From Oscillospiraceae bacterium (GTDB lineage: Bacteria > Bacillota > Clostridia > Oscillospirales > Oscillospiraceae), in contig JAFNXT010000338.1 of the NCBI GenBank assembly GCA_017378975.1, positions 1 to 19,090 of the forward strand: a DNA stretch of 19,090 nt. Reading direction: 5' to 3'. The notes below the pieces were generated by a model that saw nothing but the letters and a program-made list of their open reading frames with translations, was not told the origin of the DNA and made no database searches. Of this stretch, positions 6,173 through 13,707 are shown in pieces. The translations under genes were made by a program, and so were the position numbers. Position 1 is the first letter of the stretch; the number at the start of each line of letters is the position of its first letter.

Positions 6173-8437
6173 TCAGCGTCTGCCCAGGACCAGACGCAGA
6201 TATACGACGATGACGGCGAACATATCGAACAGGTTCTTTTCGCTGATCGGCTGGAACCGGCAGGCCTTCAACTGGGAATCGATGCTGGTCCGAAGCTCTT
6301 CCAGCAGCTCCGGCATACTCATCCGCTCTCCGGCGGCGTCCTCCATGAACGCCTGGAAGGCGATCGCCACCAACTGGGTCCGGCCCACCCGGTGGGTCCG
6401 CTGGAGCTTCTTTTTCTCTTCCTCCAGTGCCGTGGACAGGAAGGGCAGGGCCGGAGGATCCTTCTCACTCCAGCTATCCAGTCCCTGTACCAGCGCCTGC
6501 ACACCGGTCAGCCCCTGGGCCAACAGCGCCGGAGCCACCGATCCGCAGGACTTCGCCACCGCATCGGCGCACAGGGGGGCGAGCTTGGCCCACTTCGGTT
6601 CGGTCTGCGCCAGTTGCTCCAGCACGGGCCCGATCCGCTCCAGCGTCCGCTCGCCGTCCTCTTTCGCCTCCGCCGCCGTGGCCATCGCCTGCTGATATGC
6701 CGTCAGCAACTGTCTGGCCGCGATGCGGGTCCGGATGACGGCGGTGTCCGGGATCTTCACATCGTCCGGACCAAGGCTCCGGCGTGCCCGGACCATCTCC
6801 TTCTGATAGCTTTCGAAGGCATCTTCCAGAAGTCCGCGCACCTGTGCGATCCGCTTCTCCACTTCGCCGGACCACTTCCGGTGATCTCTCAGGGCATCAT
6901 CCACGGTACGGACCAAGGTGCCGTACTCCGTGTCCTCAGACCGGGCCCACGGACCTTCCAGCTTCTGTCTGACCGACAGGAGGGTGGTATCCTTCGGCAC
7001 GGTCTGGAGGAGGACATCCACCGCCCGCAGGCAAACAGCGGGCCATATGACCCGGGATGCCATCCCAGAGGCCCTCCGGTCCTCCAGCAGGGCCGCCAGC
7101 AGGAGGTGGGACTCCGGGATCTCCGGACCCAGCCACCGCTCCATCTGCTCCATCAACTGCCGCAGTCCGGCATCCACACAGATCTCGTGGTCATCCAGAT
7201 ACCGGCCGATGCCGCCGCTGAGCACTTCCATCTCCAGCATCATCCGGTCCGCGATCACATCCGTACAGGGCAGACTGTCCAGGATCTTCACGAACTCCGT
7301 CAGGCTGGTGCGGCCTTCCCATGCCACGGCGATCCGGGATCGGTTCCCGGCATCCACGGGGATATCATAATGATCGCAGATGAAGGTGGCCAGCGCCTCC
7401 GGCTCCAGATCCCAGACCCCAGCCATCAGGCGGTCCCAATAATCGGCGCTGACCTTCAGCAGGGGATCGGCGACGGTGCCGCCCCGTGCTTCCGCCAGCT
7501 TCAGACACTGTTCGATCATGGCCTCCGCCTGCCTGTACCGCTCATACCGGGACAGGCCATCCTTGCGCAGGAAATAGATGAAGATCGTTTCCGCGAAATT
7601 CTTGGGGTTGATCCCCTCGCCCACAGGCTCTGCCTCGGAGCCGTCGGAGATGTTCCTGCCGGCAAGATACCGCAGGATATTGTTCTGATAATGGTCCTCG
7701 AACAGACGGACCGTCACATCCCGGTCCCGGTCCGGGACCGTCTCCTTGCCGGGGACCGAAGCCGTCATGCCGAAGGCGAAGGCGAACCGGTACAGATCCA
7801 TCTTGGCCTTGCCCTGCTGACGGAACCGGCCCTTGGCCAGATCGTCGGCACAGATCAGAAGCTCGTACTTCCGCCGGTCATCCTTGGACAGCTTCCCGGA
7901 CAGTACATCGAAGATATCGTCCCGGAGGATATGGGCCAGTTGCTCCGCCGTGGCGTTGGCCGGGACAGACTCTCCGTACATCCGCTGGGCCAGCCGCCGC
8001 ACCGTTACATTGTTTTTGGGTCCGTACCGCAGGAAATGCCGCAGGATCGTCAGGCGGACGGAGAAGTCCTGCAGATCCCGGTCGCCCAGCGTCCGGACCG
8101 TGTTCTCCATGTGGTCCGCCGGGGTGGGGAACTTCCGCCAGATCTGGTCCAGCTCCAGGATCAGACGCCGGATCAGTACGTCCCGTTCCGGTGCCTGAGC
8201 TACCTTCTCCTTCAACTGTCCCGGTGTGCAGTCATCGTCACAGTCGATCCCGCATCCACGCAGATGGTCCACCAGATCCCTGCGCAAGGTCGGATAAGCG
8301 GAGGTGTTCTTCTGCTGTTCCAGGAAACGGAGCTCCCGGAGCAGATCCTCCCGGCTGTAAGCATAGAGGAACTTGGAGAAGCTCCTGCCCATGAGTGCTC
8401 CGTAATATTCGCTGAATCTCTTCTTTTCAGGCAACAT
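6173..8437 (-). CDS. Unrecognised 754-residue, mostly helical protein upstream of the kinase
   Basis: I do not recognise this family. The protein is charged and looks predominantly alpha-helical, with no signal peptide. Blocks that look conserved (dense in turn, Gly and aromatic residues) are LLICADDLAKGRFRQQGKAK (193-212), DLYRFAFAFGMT (214-225), LFEDHYQNNILRYL (245-258) and GEGINPKNFAETIFIYF (273-289). A helical, possibly coiled-coil region fills about 520-700. The extreme C-terminus (LFDMFAVIVVYLRLVLGRR) is hydrophobic with a basic end and could be a membrane-associating helix. The start is ATG 8437 with AAAGGGG 9 nt upstream and a TTGACG-18-TATGAT promoter. It precedes the kinase gene in the same direction, 84 bp apart across a hairpin, and shares promoter style with both TIR genes, so I infer it belongs to the same system. 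It could be a partner, scaffold or regulator of the kinase. Confidence 0.8.
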   Translation of the reverse strand: MLPEKKRFSEYYGALMGRSFSKFLYAYSREDLLRELRFLEQQKNTSAYPTLRRDLVDHLRGCGIDCDDDCTPGQLKEKVAQAPERDVLIRRLILELDQIWRKFPTPADHMENTVRTLGDRDLQDFSVRLTILRHFLRYGPKNNVTVRRLAQRMYGESVPANATAEQLAHILRDDIFDVLSGKLSKDDRRKYELLICADDLAKGRFRQQGKAKMDLYRFAFAFGMTASVPGKETVPDRDRDVTVRLFEDHYQNNILRYLAGRNISDGSEAEPVGEGINPKNFAETIFIYFLRKDGLSRYERYRQAEAMIEQCLKLAEARGGTVADPLLKVSADYWDRLMAGVWDLEPEALATFICDHYDIPVDAGNRSRIAVAWEGRTSLTEFVKILDSLPCTDVIADRMMLEMEVLSGGIGRYLDDHEICVDAGLRQLMEQMERWLGPEIPESHLLLAALLEDRRASGMASRVIWPAVCLRAVDVLLQTVPKDTTLLSVRQKLEGPWARSEDTEYGTLVRTVDDALRDHRKWSGEVEKRIAQVRGLLEDAFESYQKEMVRARRSLGPDDVKIPDTAVIRTRIAARQLLTAYQQAMATAAEAKEDGERTLERIGPVLEQLAQTEPKWAKLAPLCADAVAKSCGSVAPALLAQGLTGVQALVQGLDSWSEKDPPALPFLSTALEEEKKKLQRTHRVGRTQLVAIAFQAFMEDAAGERMSMPELLEELRTSIDSQLKACRFQPISEKNLFDMFAVIVVYLRLVLGRR

Positions 8438-8471
8438 CCGTCCCAGCCCCTTTCTGTGGGTCTTTTCCTAT

Positions 8472-8501
8472 ATCATACCATCATCCGACAGCTCCCGTCA
8501 A
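8472..8501 (-). promoter_or_regulatory. Promoter of the 754-residue gene
   Basis: On the minus strand TTGACG (8501-8496) and TATGAT (8477-8472) are separated by 18 bp, with the same ATGG before the -10 as at the two TIR promoters. Transcription would start about 8465, leaving a short leader. Confidence 0.75.
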
Positions 8502-8616
8502 CTGTCCAGTCCGTGATCTGGAGGATCTTGTAGCATCTGGTCGTATCACGGTCAGGACCGATCGGAAGGCGGGGCTGGAAGTTGATTACAGTGTGGTTAC
8601 AAGTGAAACACCACTA

Positions 8617-8645
8617 TTGACTACGGGTTTCGTTGGGTTTACAAT
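8617..8645 (+). promoter_or_regulatory. Promoter of the Ig-like surface protein gene
   Basis: TTGACT (8617-8622), a 17-bp spacer and TACAAT (8640-8645) precede AAGGAGGGG (8666-8674) and the ATG at 8682. It is divergent from the promoter at 8472-8501. About 115 bp of AT-richer sequence between them holds no gene and has room for an operator. Confidence 0.75.
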
Positions 8646-8681
8646 GGATGCATCCGATCGAATCCAAGGAGGGGACTGAGG

Positions 8682-11426
8682 ATGAAGAGACTGTTATGTT
8701 TGCTTCTCGTATCGTGTCTTTCTTTTGCTATATTGTCCGGTGTCGTGTCTGCCAGAGAGATGGCTGTGTTGGAATTGGTGCCGGAGCAGACGGTGACCTT
8801 CACGGTGACCAAGGAGGAACCGGTGGCGGAGTATGGCTTCACTGCCACGGAGACCGGTGTCTATGTGCTTTATGACGTGGATGGCGGACATCAGACCACC
8901 GAGATCTCTGTGGAGCGGGTGGATCTGGAGCGGCAGACTGAGGTGGTCGCACAGGGGGCCGGCCGGGTGGTGTTCTCTGCCGTGGCCGGGGAAAGCTACA
9001 GGTTCACTATCCAATGCTCCTTCAAGGAAGCGGCCATGGAGTTCGAGTTCATGCTGTCCAAGGCTGTGGAGCCCCAGTCCCTGACGGTCAGTGGCAGTCC
9101 GCTGGAGGAGGGCTTCGTGGGAGCGGAAGGGTCCCTTCGGCTGGCGTACAGTCCTGCCAATGCGGCCTCTTCGGTCCAGTGGACCTCCACCGATCCCAAC
9201 GTGGTGACGGTGGAGGGGGATGCCAACGGTGCTACCTTCCGGTTCGTGGGCGCAGGCTCCGCCGAGGTGGTGGGCATTTCCGCCAACGGACTGGAGGTCC
9301 GGCATCCGGTGACGGTGTTGGCTCTGGACAAACTTGCGCTGGATGGGACCGTGTCCCACACGATCCGTGCCAATGGCGGTCTGTACGCTGAGTCGGAGCA
9401 TGATCTGTGCTTCATCCCCGAAAAGACCGGCACCTATGTGCTGTCCGTCAGCTATGACACCTCCGTGGAGCAGTACCACGGTCTGCGGATGTCCACGGGC
9501 TCCGGCGAGGGTTCCGTCCGTGGGGAGAAGGTCCTGCGGTTCCACGGTGAGGCCGGTCAGCATCACCACATCCATGTGGAATTCTGGGGCGCTTATGAAA
9601 AAGATGTGACTTATTCCTTCCGGCTCACCGCCGGTGTCCCGGCGGAGCAGATCCGTCTGGAGCCCGATGTGACCGCCGGGTACGCCGGGACCGATCTGGG
9701 CGTGGAAGTGATCTGGCTGCCGGAGAGCAGTCTGCCGGAGAGCCTGACCTGGTCCGTTTCCGATGAGGCGGTGGTGAAGGTCCGGGAGTCCTCCATGGAG
9801 TTCGCTATCGTGGATCTGATCGCTCCCGGCACTGCCACCGTGACGGCGACCACTGCCGATGGCAAGTCTGCCAGCTTCCAGATCCAGGTCTATGCGCCGC
9901 TGGCGCTGATCCCCATGGAGCAGGATGTGGCCACGCCGGTGACCTTGCTGGGGGACAGCTCGGTGGAGGTCTCCTTCACCCCCACTCAGACCGGTCACTA
10001 TCGGTTCACCTCCAGCGTTCCGGAGCTGTCTGCCAATCTGTACGCCGAAAGCGTCAGTGATGCCGGTGCGGTGCTGTATCATCTGGAGGCCGGTGTCACT
10101 TACTACGGTACCGTGGACAACCGGACATCTCAGACCGTCAGCGGTGAGCTGTACATCACTTGGGACCAGGTGCTTCTGCCGGTGGAGATGAAGATCACGA
10201 AGATGCCGGACAATACCACCTATCTGAAGGATATGCTGAAGGATATGTGGACCTATCAGCTTCTGGCAGGTCTGCGGATGGAAGTGGTCTGGTCCGACGG
10301 GACCACGACCCAATGGAGCTTCGACGAGGAAGGTCCCTATGTGGGTACCGAGTTCCTCTCCTGGGAGATCCGGGACCAGAAGGAGCTGGTGCTGGAGTGC
10401 CACGGTATCACCGCTTCCGTCCCGCTGACGGTGCTGGATAAGAAGATCACCGGGATCACGCTGGTGGACCCCGCGCCTTTGAAAGTGGTGGAACGGTCCT
10501 GCGGTATGGATATGGGGGATGGGGTATGGTACTATTCTCCTTACCTGTATGAGATGCGGTATGTGAGGATCAGCTTCAGCGACGGCAGTACCGTGATCGC
10601 TCTGCCGGAGGATCAGATCTATGGCATCTTCGTGGAATGTGAAGACAGTCAGGATCAGGAGCCCTGGACGCTGGACAAGAAGGGCTATGTGCGCTATACC
10701 TATGATGATCTCTCCGTGCAGATGGAGGTCCAGGTGGTCAAGAGCACCGTGGTGAAGCTGGAGCTGGTGGAGCTGCCGGTGGATACCATCGTGATCGGAG
10801 ACCCCCGGTTCTTCGCCGGCAGTGGGCCTTATTACTTTGCGCCCGTGGATCTGCGGGATCTGCTGGCCGGTATGGTGCTGAAGATCGGCTATCAGGACGG
10901 TACTGAGCGGATCGTGGGTCTGGAGCAGATCCAATGGCAGACTGTGGGCGGTATGGAGTACCCCTGTATCGATGGGTATCCTCTGGGTGCCTTCGGTGAG
11001 CTGATGATGAGCAACGAGATGATCACCGGTCCCTGTGACCGTGAGGGCCTGATCGAGTACATGGGCCAGAGCGTCAGCTATACGATCCATCTGGTGGAGA
11101 AGCCGTCGGACGATCCCACCGATCCTACGGATCCTACGGATCCCACGGTGACGGATCCGACTCAGACGGAGCCGACGGTGACGGAGCCCTCCACGGAGGG
11201 GACGGAGCCTTCTGTGGCACCTACGGAGCCCGGCGTGTCCGAGCCCACGAAGCCCTCCGGAACGGAAGGGACTTCCGGGACCTCTGAGGCTACGGAGCCC
11301 ACGGGCACCGAGCCGCCGAAGGATCCGGCTGACGGGAAGACCGGCATCGTGATCGGTGTGGTCGTGGCGCTGATCGTGGCGGCCGCGGCGGCGCTGGTGG
11401 TGCCGAAGCTGAAGAAGAAAATGTGA
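8682..11426 (+). CDS. Secreted Ig-like-domain surface protein, single C-terminal TM anchor
   Basis: A 914-residue exported protein. It has a Sec signal peptide (MKR, a hydrophobic core through residue 22, likely cleavage after VVSA). About residues 30-500 alternate beta-rich ligand-binding-like modules (each with a Y-x-F-T/G-x-Y pattern, as in TGVYVLYD, TGTYVLSV, TGHYRFTS) with two Big_2-type Ig-like domains. The first of these carries VQWTSTDPNVVTVEG and the second LTWSVSDEAVVKV. Residues about 500-800 hold three Ig-like repeats of the 'GLRMEVVWSDGTT / VRISFSDGST / MVLKIGYQDGTE' type. A Thr/Pro/Glu-rich stalk with DPT and TEP repeats follows, then one TM helix (GIVIGVVVALIVAAAAALVV) and a KLKKKM cytoplasmic tail. 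There is no LPXTG motif. It is likely displayed on the cell surface for adhesion or glycan binding. It is transcribed divergently from the kinase/TIR block, so a link to that block is possible but unsupported. Confidence 0.85.
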   Translation: MKRLLCLLLVSCLSFAILSGVVSAREMAVLELVPEQTVTFTVTKEEPVAEYGFTATETGVYVLYDVDGGHQTTEISVERVDLERQTEVVAQGAGRVVFSAVAGESYRFTIQCSFKEAAMEFEFMLSKAVEPQSLTVSGSPLEEGFVGAEGSLRLAYSPANAASSVQWTSTDPNVVTVEGDANGATFRFVGAGSAEVVGISANGLEVRHPVTVLALDKLALDGTVSHTIRANGGLYAESEHDLCFIPEKTGTYVLSVSYDTSVEQYHGLRMSTGSGEGSVRGEKVLRFHGEAGQHHHIHVEFWGAYEKDVTYSFRLTAGVPAEQIRLEPDVTAGYAGTDLGVEVIWLPESSLPESLTWSVSDEAVVKVRESSMEFAIVDLIAPGTATVTATTADGKSASFQIQVYAPLALIPMEQDVATPVTLLGDSSVEVSFTPTQTGHYRFTSSVPELSANLYAESVSDAGAVLYHLEAGVTYYGTVDNRTSQTVSGELYITWDQVLLPVEMKITKMPDNTTYLKDMLKDMWTYQLLAGLRMEVVWSDGTTTQWSFDEEGPYVGTEFLSWEIRDQKELVLECHGITASVPLTVLDKKITGITLVDPAPLKVVERSCGMDMGDGVWYYSPYLYEMRYVRISFSDGSTVIALPEDQIYGIFVECEDSQDQEPWTLDKKGYVRYTYDDLSVQMEVQVVKSTVVKLELVELPVDTIVIGDPRFFAGSGPYYFAPVDLRDLLAGMVLKIGYQDGTERIVGLEQIQWQTVGGMEYPCIDGYPLGAFGELMMSNEMITGPCDREGLIEYMGQSVSYTIHLVEKPSDDPTDPTDPTDPTVTDPTQTEPTVTEPSTEGTEPSVAPTEPGVSEPTKPSGTEGTSGTSEATEPTGTEPPKDPADGKTGIVIGVVVALIVAAAAALVVPKLKKKM
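11111..11160. repeat. DPT-coding 9-bp tandem repeat
   Basis: Several near-identical GATCC-Y-AC-S units encode Asp-Pro-Thr in the surface-protein stalk just before its TM helix. Such tracts commonly vary in copy number. Confidence 0.7.
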
Positions 11427-11437
11427 TGAGTCGATCT

Positions 11438-11469
11438 GACCGCCCCGGGATGCCCGGGGCGGTCCTTTT
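11438..11469 (+). terminator. Rho-independent terminator of surface protein gene
   Basis: GACCGCCCCGGG (11438-11449) pairs perfectly over 12 bp with CCCGGGGCGGTC (11453-11464) across an ATG loop and is followed by CTTTTC. It starts about 11 nt after the stop codon region and insulates the downstream topoisomerase operon. Confidence 0.9.
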
Positions 11470-11499
11470 CAGTCAGTGGAGCGTCAGGGGGGCGCGTTT

Positions 11500-11545
11500 T
11501 TGGGGGATCGCCACGTCGCTCCGCTCCTTGCGCTGACGTGGGTTT
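11500..11545 (-). repeat. Dispersed palindromic repeat of the GCGAGGAGCG...GACGTGGC type
   Basis: Read on the minus strand the segment runs CCACGTCAGCGCAAGGAGCG, then GAGCGACGTGGCGATCCCCC. It contains the inverted pair CCACGTC/GACGTGG (11511-11517 and 11535-11541). From memory this closely resembles a widespread bacterial intergenic repeat with the core GTCATTGCGAGGAGC...AGCGACGTGGCAATCC. It lies between the terminator at 11438-11469 and the topoisomerase promoter. Confidence 0.6.
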
Positions 11546-11555
11546 GGGGGACGTG

Positions 11556-11584
11556 TTGACATTGGGGGACGGGTGGGGTATACT
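11556..11584 (+). promoter_or_regulatory. Consensus promoter of topoisomerase operon
   Basis: A perfect -35 TTGACA (11556-11561), a 17-bp spacer and TATACT (11579-11584). The spacer is strikingly G-rich (GGGGG, GGG, GGGG), and further G-runs lie just upstream at 11540-11550. Transcription would begin near 11591, about 33 nt before the ATG. No other convincing promoter or terminator is seen before 17922, so it probably drives all four genes. Confidence 0.9.
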
Positions 11585-11623
11585 ATGATAGAAATATTAT
11601 GAGATAATGGCAGGTATTTGCAT

Positions 11624-13618
11624 ATGGCCACGAAAAAGCAAGAGCAATATGGTAATTCCAGTATCTCCATGCTCAAGGATGAGGAACGGGTGCGGAAGCG
11701 TCCGGCGGTCATTTTTGGCTCTGATGATCTGGAAGGATGCAAGCATGCGGTCTTCGAGATCCTTTCCAATGCCATCGACGAGGCCCGTGAAGGGCATGGC
11801 GATACCATCATCGTCACCCGGTATGAAGACCTGAGCGTGGAGATCGAGGACTTCGGCCGGGGCTGTCCTGTGGACTACAATGAGAAGGAAAAGCGCTACA
11901 ACTGGGAGCTGGTGTTCTGTGAGATGTATGCCGGCGGCAAATATGGGGAGAATGGAGAGAACTACGAGTACTCTCTGGGCCTGAACGGTCTGGGCTCCTG
12001 CGCCACCCAGTATGCTTCGGAATACTTCGATGTGGTGGTGCGCCGTGACGGCTTCCGGTATGATCTGCATTTCGAGAAGGGCCGCAACAAGGGCGGTCTG
12101 AAGAAGGAGCCCACGGACCGGCGGAAGACCGGTTCCTGGTTCCGGTGGCGGCCGGATAAGGAGGTCTTCACGGACATCGACATCCCGGTGGAGTACTACC
12201 GGGACGTGTTGCGGCGGCAGGCGGTGGTGAACAAGGGCATCACCTTCAGGTTCCGCAATCAGGTGGGCAAAAAGTTCGAGGAAGAGGAGTTTTGCTACGC
12301 CGGTGGCATCAAGCAGTACATCGAGGAGCTGGTGGGGGACGATGCCTTCACCATGCCCGTGTACTGGGAGACCGAACGCCGGGGCCGGGACGCAGAGAAC
12401 CGGCCGGAGATGAAGCTGAAGATCACCGCTTCCTTCTGCTTCTCCAAGAAGGTCAGTCATGTGGAATACTATCACAACTCCTCCTGGCTGGAGTACGGCG
12501 GCAGTCCGGATCGGGCGGTGCGGCTGGCATTCGCCGCCGCCTTCGACAAGTATCTTCGGGACAGCAACAAGTACACCAAGAGCGAGAGCAAGATCCTGTA
12601 TCAGGATATCCAGGATTGTCTGGTGCTGGTGACCAACTGCTTCTCCACCATCGGTTGTTTCGAGAACCAGACCAAGAAGTCTGTCAACTCTAAGTTCACG
12701 CAGGAGGCCATGACGGCCTTCTTCAAGGAGCAGCTCCAGGTCTGGGCCATCGAGAACAAGCAGGAGGCAGACCGGGCGGCAGATCAGATCCTGCTGAACA
12801 AGCGGGCCAGAGAATCCGCCGAGAAGACCAAGGCCAACGTCAAGAAGAAGCTTTCCGGCTCCATCGACATCGCCAACCGGGTCCAGAAGTTCGTGGACTG
12901 CCGGAGCCGGGATGCCGCTGTCCGGGAGCTGTATATCGTGGAGGGCGACTCCGCGTTGGGTTCTGTCAAGCTCAGCCGGGATGCGGAGTTCCAAGGGATC
13001 ATGCCGGTCCGCGGTAAGATCCTGAACTGTCTCAAAGCCGATTACACCAAGATCTTCGCGTCCCCCATCATCACCGATCTCATGAAGGTGCTGGGCTGTG
13101 GTGTGGAGGTACAGGGGAAGAAGGCCAAGGAGCTGTCTTCCTTCGATATCAGCAACCTGCGCTGGAGCAAGGTGGTGATCTGTACCGATGCCGACTACGA
13201 CGGCTTCCAGATCCGGACCCTGATCCTGACCATGATCTACCGGCTGTGCCCGACGCTGATCCGGGATGGGTATGTGTATATCGCGGAATCACCCCTGTTC
13301 GAGATCACCTGCAAGGAAAAGAGCGGGGAGAAGACATGGTTTGCCTACAATGAGCCGGAAAAGGCCAGGATCCTCCGTGAGCTGGAGGGCAAGAAGGTCA
13401 AGATCCAGCGGTCCAAGGGTCTTGGTGAGAACGATCCGGAGATGATGTGGATGACCACCATGAATCCGGAGACCCGGCGGCTGATCAAGGTCATGCCGGA
13501 GGACGCGGCACGGACGGCCTATTATTTCGATGTGTTGCTGGGCGATGCCCTCAATGAGCGGAAGAGCTTCATCGCGGAGAACGGCGCGAAGTATCTGGAG
13601 CTGGCGGACATCTCGTAA
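11624..13618 (+). CDS. parE: Type IIA DNA topoisomerase, GyrB/ParE-type ATPase subunit
   Basis: A 664-residue B subunit of a topoisomerase IV/gyrase-type enzyme, which uses ATP to pass one DNA duplex through another. The GHKL ATPase domain shows VRKRPAVIFGSDD, EILSNAIDEA (ATP/Mg-binding Asn) and EDFGRGCPV; the ATP lid reads LGLNGLG where GyrB/ParE usually has GGLHGVG. The transducer region keeps ENQTKKSV (QTK loop). The Toprim domain has IVEGDSALGS (E440) and CTDADYDG (D522, D524, D526), so metal binding is intact. QRSKGLGENDPEMMWMTTM follows, the usual GyrB/ParE tail. Its length suits a ParE without the GyrB insert of proteobacteria. I prefer ATG 11624 (GGCAGG upstream) over an in-frame TTG at 11618. 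Gene name by position with subunit A; whether it is called ParE or a separate clostridial paralogue is unsettled. Confidence 0.9.
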   Translation: MATKKQEQYGNSSISMLKDEERVRKRPAVIFGSDDLEGCKHAVFEILSNAIDEAREGHGDTIIVTRYEDLSVEIEDFGRGCPVDYNEKEKRYNWELVFCEMYAGGKYGENGENYEYSLGLNGLGSCATQYASEYFDVVVRRDGFRYDLHFEKGRNKGGLKKEPTDRRKTGSWFRWRPDKEVFTDIDIPVEYYRDVLRRQAVVNKGITFRFRNQVGKKFEEEEFCYAGGIKQYIEELVGDDAFTMPVYWETERRGRDAENRPEMKLKITASFCFSKKVSHVEYYHNSSWLEYGGSPDRAVRLAFAAAFDKYLRDSNKYTKSESKILYQDIQDCLVLVTNCFSTIGCFENQTKKSVNSKFTQEAMTAFFKEQLQVWAIENKQEADRAADQILLNKRARESAEKTKANVKKKLSGSIDIANRVQKFVDCRSRDAAVRELYIVEGDSALGSVKLSRDAEFQGIMPVRGKILNCLKADYTKIFASPIITDLMKVLGCGVEVQGKKAKELSSFDISNLRWSKVVICTDADYDGFQIRTLILTMIYRLCPTLIRDGYVYIAESPLFEITCKEKSGEKTWFAYNEPEKARILRELEGKKVKIQRSKGLGENDPEMMWMTTMNPETRRLIKVMPEDAARTAYYFDVLLGDALNERKSFIAENGAKYLELADIS

Positions 13619-13637
13619 AAATGAAGGAACTGAGGAT

Positions 13638-13660
13638 GTGATCATGCATGGCATGATCAC
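13638..13660. repeat. 10-bp perfect hairpin in the topoisomerase intergenic gap
   Basis: GTGATCATGC (13638-13647) pairs completely with GCATGATCAC (13651-13660) across ATG. It stands directly next to the palindrome at 13662-13681, giving two tandem hairpins in the 89-bp gap. There is no U-run, so it is not a typical terminator. Confidence 0.7.
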
Positions 13661-13661
13661 C

Positions 13662-13681
13662 GGCGGAGGCATGCCTCCGCC
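13662..13681. repeat. Palindromic repeat, copy 2
   Basis: GGCGGAGGCATGCCTCCGCC is a perfect 20-bp palindrome followed by CTACG and then ATAGATG. It has the same architecture and trailing CTAC as the copy at 39-58. It sits 26 nt before the subunit A start codon, so it would be transcribed in the operon mRNA and could affect processing or translation between the two subunits. Confidence 0.75.
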
Positions 13682-13707
13682 CTACGATAGATGTTAAGGA
13701 GTGCGAT

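Noticed and set aside
6158..8533. 791-codon plus-strand open frame opposite the 754-residue gene
   Set aside because: Similar antisense composition. The minus-strand gene has a good promoter and ribosome binding site, and this frame has neither. I note the minus-strand protein is itself unrecognised, so the choice rests on context and composition.
8694..11090. 798-codon minus-strand open frame opposite the surface protein gene
   Set aside because: The plus strand has a clean signal peptide, Ig-like motifs, TM anchor, promoter and terminator; the minus-strand frame is His/Gln/Leu-rich shadow.
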